Part shown: positions 1 to 6,072 of the stretch, piece by piece
Layout: each line of letters opens with the position of its first letter
Position numbering within the stretch: the stretch's first letter is position 1
Assembly: GCA_913045415.1 (NCBI GenBank)
Contig: CAJWPW010000060.1
Span: 1 to 6,817 of the forward strand
Reading direction: 5' to 3'
Length of the DNA: 6,817 nucleotides
Source of the DNA: an uncultured Fidelibacterota bacterium
GTDB taxonomy: Bacteria; Marinisomatota; Marinisomatia; Marinisomatales; UBA1611
Program-made: the position numbers and the translations under genes
Notes under the pieces: generated by a model
Seen by the model: only the letters and a program-made list of their open reading frames with translations
Told to the model about the DNA's origin: nothing
Database searches by the model: none

Positions 1-30
1 GGCTTGGCGTGTTTTTTTCATGATTAACAT
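1..30 (-). CDS. Possible 5' end of a divergent gene (partial, uncertain)
   Basis: Read on the minus strand, an ATG at 30-28 followed in frame by a second ATG at 21-19 opens a stop-free frame to the window edge (MLIMKKTRQA, or MKKTRQA from the second ATG). The short Lys-rich start is plausible for a real protein, but only 7-10 codons are visible, there is no clear Shine-Dalgarno sequence, and the product cannot be identified. The competing reading is that the T-run at 12-18 on the + strand is the tail of an intrinsic terminator of an upstream + strand gene, with 'GGCTTGGCGTG' as the 3' arm of a hairpin that starts outside the window. Confidence 0.25.
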   Translation of the reverse strand, partial: MLIMKKTRQA

Positions 31-40
31 GTGAGGTTAA
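24..40. promoter_or_regulatory. Inverted repeat TTAAC-N7-GTTAA, possible operator
   Basis: TTAAC at 24-28 and GTTAA at 36-40 form a 5-bp perfect dyad with a 7-base spacer in the gene-free upstream region. The same half-sites, fused without spacer, recur in the palindrome at 88-97. A shared regulator site is an inference; short AT-rich dyads also occur by chance. Confidence 0.25.
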
Positions 41-87
41 AATTCCATGATTCCGATGATTTTTACAAGAAGAGACTATTAAAAATC

Positions 88-97
88 AAGTTAACTT
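88..97. promoter_or_regulatory. Perfect 10-bp palindrome AAGTTAACTT, possible operator
   Basis: The ten bases at 88-97 are perfectly self-complementary around GTTAAC and lie 8 bases upstream of the putative -7 promoter element at 106-113. That is where a repressor or activator would be expected to sit. It shares the GTTAA/TTAAC half-site with the dyad at 24-40. No regulator gene is visible in the window, so the function is inferred only from position and symmetry. Confidence 0.3.
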
Positions 98-105
98 TCC
101 CATCC

Positions 106-113
106 TAATTTTG
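106..113 (+). promoter_or_regulatory. Candidate Bacteroidota-type -7 promoter element
   Basis: TAATTTTG at 106-113 matches exactly the TAnnTTTG consensus of the -7 box known from Bacteroidota housekeeping promoters. I do not see the accompanying TTTG-like -33 box at the usual spacing. If used, transcription would begin around 117-121. An ATG at 121 would then be almost leaderless, while the second in-frame ATG at 148 would have a leader of about 30 bases. Whether the host uses Bacteroidota-like sigma factor specificity is an assumption. Confidence 0.3.
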
Positions 114-120
114 GGAACAA

Positions 121-792
121 ATGAATCAATTATCGCATTGTTTTTATATGGTTAAAAAAACCACTTTATACTTTATTATGCTGGGCATGATATCGGCCCA
201 ATCTTTTTCCATTGCCCGTATCCATTACAGTGGCGGTGGCGATTGGTATAGCGATCCCAGCAGTTTACCCAATTTACTAAGTTACCTGAATTTGAATACA
301 CCCATGTCTGCATATGATGAAGAATTTCGTATTAAACTCACTGATGACGATGCAAATCAATATCCTTATCTTTACATGACAGGACATGGCAATATCCGTT
401 TTACAGATGATGAAGTAATCGCATTGCGATCTATATTGATGAATGGAGGGTTCCTTCATGCAGATGATAATTATGGTATGGATGATTCATTTCGACGGGA
501 AATGAAACGTGTTTTTCCAAATAAAGATCTTGTTACCCTGCCACATGACCATCCCCTTTTTTCTTCATATTTCAAAATGCCGAATGGGCTCCCCAAAGTA
601 CATGAGCATGATAATCACCCACCGCTAGCATTGGCATTATTCGAAGATAAACGAATGATCTTAGTTTATACTTTTGAATCAGATCTAGGCGATGGATGGG
701 AAGATGCAAGCGTTCACCAAGATCCATTCCCTATCCGTGAAGCTGCATTGAAAATGGGAGTGAATATTATCTATTTTGCCCTAACACAATAA
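121..792 (+). CDS. Exported DUF4159 domain protein (GATase-like fold)
   Basis: A 223-residue protein matching the usual length and motif pattern of the DUF4159 family. After a signal peptide the mature part opens with ARIHYSGGGDWYSDP (residues 32-46), the family's R-x-x-Y-x-G-G-G-D-W signature. It continues with YLYMTGHG (83-90), NGGFLHADDNYG (108-119), LPHDHPLF (140-147) and a C-terminal RMILVYTFESDLGDGW (178-193). The family is thought to have a class-I glutamine-amidotransferase/ThuA-like alpha/beta fold; its activity is unknown, and I see no Cys nucleophile (the only Cys, C7, precedes the signal peptide core). Two starts are possible. ATG 121 has GGGA four bases upstream; ATG 148 (M10, MVKKTTLYFIMLGMISAQS) gives a cleaner signal peptide with cleavage near SAQ. 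I keep 121 but consider 148 equally likely. The stop overlaps the next start (TAATG). DUF4159 genes commonly neighbour DUF4175, as here. Confidence 0.9.
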   Translation: MNQLSHCFYMVKKTTLYFIMLGMISAQSFSIARIHYSGGGDWYSDPSSLPNLLSYLNLNTPMSAYDEEFRIKLTDDDANQYPYLYMTGHGNIRFTDDEVIALRSILMNGGFLHADDNYGMDDSFRREMKRVFPNKDLVTLPHDHPLFSSYFKMPNGLPKVHEHDNHPPLALALFEDKRMILVYTFESDLGDGWEDASVHQDPFPIREAALKMGVNIIYFALTQ

Positions 793-3700
793 TGCAAATC
801 AAAAAACATATTCAAAATGCGAGGTCAATTCGATTTTGGCAGGATGTGATCTTAAGTCTATTATGGATAGGAATTATTGGCTCATTATTATTTTTGATCG
901 GGATTGAACTGGAAACAGTTTTTTACTTTCTTCCCAAAATTAAAGTCAAAATTCTTATTCTTATTTGTGGATTATTCAGCGCTTATGTACTCTTTTGGTT
1001 AATCCAGTATTTCAGAGCGGAATCTGATCAAATTGATTCATATAAAATTGAAACATTAGCCCTTCAACTGGGCCGGGCCGCCTTCCCGGAAAAACAGGAT
1101 ACGATCCTGAATGCATTGCAATTGGAATCGAGTTCCGTAAAAAATGAATCGGAAGATTTGGCAAAATTATATATAAATAAAATATCAAAAAAACTAAAAA
1201 ACCTTGATTACAGTTCACTATTAAAAGATGAGCAATTAGATTCATTGAAACTGGGCTTGCTGGGAACTTGGATCGTATTGATTCTTATATTCAGCATGAA
1301 CTATCAAGAAACTGGTGATGCATTCTACCGATGGTCGACTCCCACGACTGAATTCCAAGCTCCAAAGCCATTCTCTCTCACAAATATTTCCGGAGATATT
1401 CACATTTTAGGCGGGGAAAAAGCTGAAATTAAAATCCTGGCAAATGGGGGGAAACCAGATACAGTTTCACTACAATTGACACCTAGCCAAACATCAACCC
1501 AGGTAAGAGATTCATTGACGTTAACCTTTTTAACAGTGCTGGATACCATGGGAAATTATCGCTTTGAATTGCCGGAATTATTTCAAGATTATTCCTACAA
1601 AGCGGTAGTTAATGCTGAATATTTTTGGGAAGCGTGGAGGCAGGTTGCATCTGTCCCAGATACCATATTTGTCACCGATAGACCTTTTTTTGAATCATTC
1701 CTCATTACAGTGGTTCCACCCAAATATAGTGGATTGAGTACGGAGTCACAGGAGGGAAACGTTGCGGTAGTTCGCGGTCTAAAAGGATCTATAGCGCAAA
1801 TCTATCTTTCATCCAACCGAGTATTGGAATCAGCCTGGTTGATTATCAATGGAGAACGGATAGATCTTGCTTCCACCCATCGATCTGCTTCCGGTTATTT
1901 TACTATGATAGATGAAGGTGAATTCACAGTGAATCTCGTAGATCAACGTGGGATTACAAATCGGGATCCGGTGCCCTATACCATAGAAATAATCCCGGAT
2001 CACGACCCTAGCCTTTTTGTGATTAAACCGCCACCCATGATTGAATTAGGGAGCGACCAGACCATACCGATTCATCTTGAGATAGAAGACGATTATGGTT
2101 TCACCAATCTCCAAGTCGCTTACGAGGTGCGCCGGCCAATGTATCTCCAAGCTGATCCTTATGTGGCTATGTTCACTCTAAATGATTTGAATCCTGATAC
2201 AGTTGTCCAAACGATCCATAATTTATGGGACTTAGCTGATATGCTTCTTATGCCAGAAGATGAGGTACATTTCCATTTTGAACTCACGGATAATGATATT
2301 ATCTCCGGTCCTAAAAAAACGGTATCTTCCACTTTCATCGCTCGCGTACCATCACTAGCCGATCTTTATGAAACAGCTGAAAACACGGAATCAGATTTCA
2401 TGGAAGAAATAACAACCGGGATGGAAAATTTTCAGGATTTAAAAGAATTGTTTGAAGCATTGGAACTAGAGGCCTTAAAAACTAAAGATCTAGATTGGGA
2501 TCAACAGCAATCTGTAAAGAATGCCATTGAAAAGACAAAAGAACAATTTGCTAATATGGAAAAAATGGCTGAAACCATTGAATCCATCACCGAACAGGCA
2601 GACAAACATGACCTCTTTTCACCTGACCTCTTAGATAAATTCAAGGAGTTGTCAGACTTAGTCCGCGATGTAATCCCGGAAGATATGCTTACCAATATGG
2701 ATAATCTTCAGGAATCACTTGAAAATATGGATATGAAACAACTCCAGAATGCGCTGAACGATCTTGCGGAAAATATAGATCAAATTGAGCAAGACCTGGA
2801 TAGGTATTTGGAAATTTTCAAACGGCTGCAGGCTGAGCAAAAAATGGATGAACTCCAAACTCGCATGGAACAACTTTTTGAACAACAACAATCATTGGAC
2901 CAAGAAATCAACCAAACCAACGAACAGACAGACAGATCCACATTAAAAAGACTAGAACAGGAAGAAAAAAGGAATCTGGAAGAATTCGAAAACCTTAAAT
3001 CTCTTATGGAAGAGGCATCTGAACTGGTGGAATCTTATAGTCAAAAAACATCCGATGATTTATCCGAACTGGCGGAATCTTCTTTGACGGAGCAAACTAA
3101 ATCTTCGCTCATGGAAACCATGCAAAATTTGTCACAACAAAATTTACAACAGTCTCAAAATAGCAGTGAGCAATCTCTGGATAATATGCAAATGATGATG
3201 CAGGAATTGATGCAGATGCAACAGCAGTTCCAACAAGAAACAGTGGCAGAAATGACAGAAAAATTTCAAGCATTGATGCAGGATATGCTCTATCTATCTT
3301 CCCAGGAAGAGCAATTGCGATCGGAAGTAAAATCCGCATCAAGGAATTCACCGCGTCTTCGTGAAATGGCGGCAAGACAACAAGTCCTGCAAGACCAACT
3401 GCAATCCATAATGAATCAAATGATGGATCTCTCTAAGGAAACATTTGCCATCACGCCCGAGATAGGACGAAGTGTTGGAAAAGCAAATGCGGGAATGCAA
3501 GAAGCAAAAAATAAATTGACAGATCGGAACGTGGGTCAAGCCGGAGAAAATCAAAATATGGCTATGGAAGGGTTGAATGAAGCTGCGTTGGGACTTTTTA
3601 ACAGCATGCAAAGTATGCAGCAATCTGGATCTGCAAGTGGGTATTCACAATTCTTGAAAATGATGCAGCAAATGGCAGGTCAACAACAGGGATTGAATCA

Positions 3701-4220
3701 ACAAGGAATGCAATTAAGTATGGGACAAATGGCTGCGGCAGCCCAACAACAAATGATGCAACAAATGCTCCAGAAACAACAAGGTCTCCGAAAGTCATTA
3801 GAACAAATGATGAATGAGATGCGACATTCCGGGCAAAAAGGTATGGGGGATCTAGGTGGTATTGGTAAAGAAATGGATGAGGTAATCAAGGACCTTCAGC
3901 GACGGCGATTCACCCGAAAAACTCAAGAACGGCAACAACGGATATTGTCCCGAATGCTGGATAGCCAAACATCAATGACTCAACGTGGATTCAAGGATGA
4001 GCGAAAATCAACATCTGCAGAATCTACAGTAGCATTCGAAGGTCCTGGTGGGTTACCAGCGGATATGGGACAACGACAAAGTCTTGCTCTTCAGGCTTTA
4101 AATAAAGCCATTAATGCAGGATATTCTCGCGAACATCAAACAATGATTAAGCGATATTTCAACTCAATGAGCCAACTCCAAACGGAGCAGAAAAATATGG
4201 ATGCTGACAATGAAAAATAA
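792..4220 (+). CDS. DUF4175-family inner-membrane protein with periplasmic coiled coil
   Basis: A 1142-residue protein, within the usual range for DUF4175. Three hydrophobic helices lie at about residues 18-40, 52-74 and 152-169. The Lys/Arg-rich N-terminus and the 75-151 loop should be cytoplasmic, leaving residues 170-1142 in the periplasm. About 185-520 looks like beta-rich, Ig-like modules: 'VVPPKYSGL' (307-315) and 'IEDDYGF' (431-437) are recognisable family motifs. About 530-1010 is helical and coiled-coil, increasingly rich in Gln and Met. The C-terminus has the family's basic 'TRKTQERQQRILSRMLDSQ' segment (1041-1059) and ends with an 'AGYSREHQTMIKRYF' tail (1109-1123), similar to the YR-x-x-V/I-x-x-YF tail seen in this family. 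The only Cys I find is C59, in helix 2. Its start overlaps the DUF4159 stop by one base, with no Shine-Dalgarno sequence, which suggests translational coupling. The family occurs beside MoxR/DUF58/aerotolerance-type genes; its molecular role is not known to me. Confidence 0.92.
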   Translation: MQIKKHIQNARSIRFWQDVILSLLWIGIIGSLLFLIGIELETVFYFLPKIKVKILILICGLFSAYVLFWLIQYFRAESDQIDSYKIETLALQLGRAAFPEKQDTILNALQLESSSVKNESEDLAKLYINKISKKLKNLDYSSLLKDEQLDSLKLGLLGTWIVLILIFSMNYQETGDAFYRWSTPTTEFQAPKPFSLTNISGDIHILGGEKAEIKILANGGKPDTVSLQLTPSQTSTQVRDSLTLTFLTVLDTMGNYRFELPELFQDYSYKAVVNAEYFWEAWRQVASVPDTIFVTDRPFFESFLITVVPPKYSGLSTESQEGNVAVVRGLKGSIAQIYLSSNRVLESAWLIINGERIDLASTHRSASGYFTMIDEGEFTVNLVDQRGITNRDPVPYTIEIIPDHDPSLFVIKPPPMIELGSDQTIPIHLEIEDDYGFTNLQVAYEVRRPMYLQADPYVAMFTLNDLNPDTVVQTIHNLWDLADMLLMPEDEVHFHFELTDNDIISGPKKTVSSTFIARVPSLADLYETAENTESDFMEEITTGMENFQDLKELFEALELEALKTKDLDWDQQQSVKNAIEKTKEQFANMEKMAETIESITEQADKHDLFSPDLLDKFKELSDLVRDVIPEDMLTNMDNLQESLENMDMKQLQNALNDLAENIDQIEQDLDRYLEIFKRLQAEQKMDELQTRMEQLFEQQQSLDQEINQTNEQTDRSTLKRLEQEEKRNLEEFENLKSLMEEASELVESYSQKTSDDLSELAESSLTEQTKSSLMETMQNLSQQNLQQSQNSSEQSLDNMQMMMQELMQMQQQFQQETVAEMTEKFQALMQDMLYLSSQEEQLRSEVKSASRNSPRLREMAARQQVLQDQLQSIMNQMMDLSKETFAITPEIGRSVGKANAGMQEAKNKLTDRNVGQAGENQNMAMEGLNEAALGLFNSMQSMQQSGSASGYSQFLKMMQQMAGQQQGLNQQGMQLSMGQMAAAAQQQMMQQMLQKQQGLRKSLEQMMNEMRHSGQKGMGDLGGIGKEMDEVIKDLQRRRFTRKTQERQQRILSRMLDSQTSMTQRGFKDERKSTSAESTVAFEGPGGLPADMGQRQSLALQALNKAINAGYSREHQTMIKRYFNSMSQLQTEQKNMDADNEK
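3186..3236 (+). repeat. Gln/Met low-complexity tract in the DUF4175 protein
   Basis: This encodes residues 799-815, of which 14 of 17 are Gln or Met. The DNA consists of ATG, CAA and CAG codons in irregular order, so it is a compositional tract and not a simple trinucleotide repeat. It lies inside the predicted periplasmic coiled coil. Confidence 0.7.
3642..3821 (+). repeat. Second Gln/Met-rich tract in the DUF4175 protein
   Basis: This encodes residues 951-1010, of which 31 of 60 are Gln or Met by my count, with short runs such as AAAAQQQMMQQM. Gln/Met enrichment in this region is a recurring look of DUF4175 proteins. It may favour extended helical packing; a role in oxidant scavenging or metal contact by the methionines is speculation. 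Confidence 0.7.
4184..4187 (+). promoter_or_regulatory. Possible ribosome binding site of the TPR gene
   Basis: GGAG lies 13 bases before the ATG at 4201 and 22 bases before the in-frame ATG at 4210. The spacing is long for both but favours 4201. Because the gene starts inside the preceding reading frame, coupling to the upstream ribosome may make this site unnecessary. Confidence 0.3.
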
Positions 4221-6072
4221 ATACCTGATTTTCATATTTCTGTTTTTCAGCTATGCCCTTATGGGACAAAATAAAGCATCTATAAATGCATCTATAAAAA
4301 CAGCAAAAATGCTGGAAAGAAAAGGAGATGTGGATGGGGCAATCGCAATCTATGAAGCGGTGCTTTTAAAAGATCCCAAAAATCATCGAACCATACGAGA
4401 TATGAAATCTATATTAAAGATAAATCAACGGTATGATGAGGGAATTCTATTCATTCGTGAAAGACTTATTCACACTCCAAATGACATTCAACTTTATTCC
4501 GAGTTGGGAGAATTATACTTTTTAAATGGCCAACAAAAGGATGCAAAAACTATCTGGACTGCAGGGGCAGAAAAATTTAAAAATAATCGTCCCTATTACC
4601 AAATCATGGTTTCGCTTTACGGCCGACTCAGTCTGGATAAAGAACTAATTTCATTATTGGATACAGGCAGAGAAAAATTTGGTCAATCTTTTATGGCCTA
4701 TGAAGCGGGAATCCATTACCAAACCCGGCGAGTTTATGATAAAGCTATGGACCAATTCATTCTTCACCTTTCCCACGAACCTAAAAAAAATGAAATCATC
4801 CAGCGTAGAATTCTCCTCATGAGCGATGATGAAGATGCAGGTCCAATCATAGAGAATAAACTTAAAATAGCATCACAAAAACATCCAGATATACTACTTA
4901 ATGTCTTGAGCGAATTCTATTTTAAACAGCGGGAATATGATCGCGCCTTCGATGTAAAAAAGGATGGGTCTGAATCTGGAAAAATCAATTTTAATGATTG
5001 GCTGAAATTTGCAAATGAATGTCGGAAAGAAAATCAGTTTAAAATTTCAATCGAGGCATACAATTTTATTCTTGGTCAAAAAATTAATTCAAATTGGGCA
5101 GGGAAAGCATTATTGGGACTCGCCCAAACATTTGAAGATCAAATTATTCCAATTCAAGAATCTCATTTGATTCCATATTTTTTCGATAACAATTTGTTTT
5201 TCGAAGATCCATTCCAGTTAAATTCAACTCTATCATCAGAGCATCTTGAATCCAGCCTTGCTCTGTATGATTCTCTCTTGATTTCTCTTCCAAAATCTCC
5301 CCTTTTGGCAGAAGCATATTTCCGTTTAAGCGAAATAAAATATAGGATCCTCCATGATTTCGATCAAGCATACAATCTGCTTCATAAAGCTATGCAAAAT
5401 AGGCCGGATAAGAGATTAAGATTGAAGATTGTGTTAAGAATTGCAGATGTTTTAATGGCAAAAGGACAATCAAAAGAAGCTTTAATGTTTTTAAAAAGAC
5501 AATTGAAGCAAAACTATTTGCCTGCAATTGAACAAAAAATGATACTAGTCCACTTTTTAACGGATGATCCTGACTCCACCATGAAAATTGTTCAATCATC
5601 ATTCATAACCATGAGCCCCATTGATCCATCTTTCAATGATCTGATGGAACTGAAAAATATCCTTACACAATATTATAACAATGAACCTTCCGGGAAAATA
5701 ACCTTTAAACATTTTCTAAAAGCAGAATGGTATTTAAGACAACGGAAAATCGGTGATGCAATCCGGGAGTTAAATTTTCTTTCGAATCAGGATTCTATGG
5801 CAGCTATCGCCCCTTTAGCCATGCTTCGAAGATGTCTTTTACATTATAGACTCAAAGAATATGACAAATCACTTAATTTGGCCATCTCTCTTGAAGGGAC
5901 TCCGTTGGAAGATCGAGGTATCATCTTGGCCGGACAAATATACGAAACAAAATATTTAGATGTTGAAAAAGCCATGGAACAATACATGCGAATTCTAGAT
6001 GAATTTCCCAAATCCATTTTTTCTGAACCCATTCGGTATCACATACGGACACTGCAACAAACGGAAAGTTAA
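4201..6072 (+). CDS. Exported tetratricopeptide-repeat protein
   Basis: A 623-residue protein with an N-terminal signal peptide (KNKYLIFIFLFFSYALMGQ, residues 5-23), probably cleaved around GQ. The remainder is almost all helical. TPR-like units are visible at about 33-62 (GDVDGAIAIYEAVLLKDP), 97-129 (ELGELYFLNGQQKDA), 167-196, 369-402 (AEAYFRLSEIKY...A) and 574-606 (AGQIYETKYLDVEKAMEQY); the stretches between are more diverged. TPRs are protein-binding scaffolds, so a periplasmic adaptor for the neighbouring DUF4175 protein is a reasonable inference without direct evidence. No catalytic motif is seen. ATG 4201 gives a 20-base overlap with the DUF4175 gene; the alternative ATG 4210 (MKNKYL...) gives an 11-base overlap and a more typical signal-peptide n-region. 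The stop at 6070-6072 overlaps the next start. Bat-type operons often carry TPR genes, but no orthology is claimed. Confidence 0.92.
   Translation: MLTMKNKYLIFIFLFFSYALMGQNKASINASIKTAKMLERKGDVDGAIAIYEAVLLKDPKNHRTIRDMKSILKINQRYDEGILFIRERLIHTPNDIQLYSELGELYFLNGQQKDAKTIWTAGAEKFKNNRPYYQIMVSLYGRLSLDKELISLLDTGREKFGQSFMAYEAGIHYQTRRVYDKAMDQFILHLSHEPKKNEIIQRRILLMSDDEDAGPIIENKLKIASQKHPDILLNVLSEFYFKQREYDRAFDVKKDGSESGKINFNDWLKFANECRKENQFKISIEAYNFILGQKINSNWAGKALLGLAQTFEDQIIPIQESHLIPYFFDNNLFFEDPFQLNSTLSSEHLESSLALYDSLLISLPKSPLLAEAYFRLSEIKYRILHDFDQAYNLLHKAMQNRPDKRLRLKIVLRIADVLMAKGQSKEALMFLKRQLKQNYLPAIEQKMILVHFLTDDPDSTMKIVQSSFITMSPIDPSFNDLMELKNILTQYYNNEPSGKITFKHFLKAEWYLRQRKIGDAIRELNFLSNQDSMAAIAPLAMLRRCLLHYRLKEYDKSLNLAISLEGTPLEDRGIILAGQIYETKYLDVEKAMEQYMRILDEFPKSIFSEPIRYHIRTLQQTES
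4276..4299 (+). repeat. 12-bp tandem duplication near the TPR protein N-terminus
   Basis: GCATCTATAAAT (4276-4287) is followed directly by GCATCTATAAAA (4288-4299), identical at 11 of 12 positions. The pair encodes ASIN-ASIK (residues 26-33), just after the predicted signal-peptide cleavage site. The unit length of four codons keeps the frame. It looks like a recent slippage-type duplication. Confidence 0.75.

Noticed and set aside
62..82. Sigma70-like pair TTTACA (62-67) and TATTAA (77-82)
   Set aside because: The spacer is only 9 bases, far short of the usual 16-18, so the two boxes cannot work together.
277..459. A minus-strand 60-codon frame inside the DUF4159 gene
   Set aside because: It is antisense to a well-supported gene with clear family motifs, and its composition looks like a shadow frame.
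1012..1245. A minus-strand 77-codon frame with hydrophobic stretches opposite the start of the DUF4175 gene
   Set aside because: It is the antisense of a coding region; the hydrophobicity mirrors the charged, A-rich + strand codons. No ribosome binding site or homologous motif was seen.
2501..3889. Several minus-strand frames of 63-91 codons opposite the DUF4175 coiled coil
   Set aside because: They are open because the Gln/Met/Glu-rich codons on the + strand rarely give stops on the complement. None shows a start context or motif.
5144..6032. Minus-strand frames of 62-75 codons opposite the TPR gene
   Set aside because: They are shadows of the TPR gene, which is continuous from start to stop with recognisable repeats and a signal peptide.
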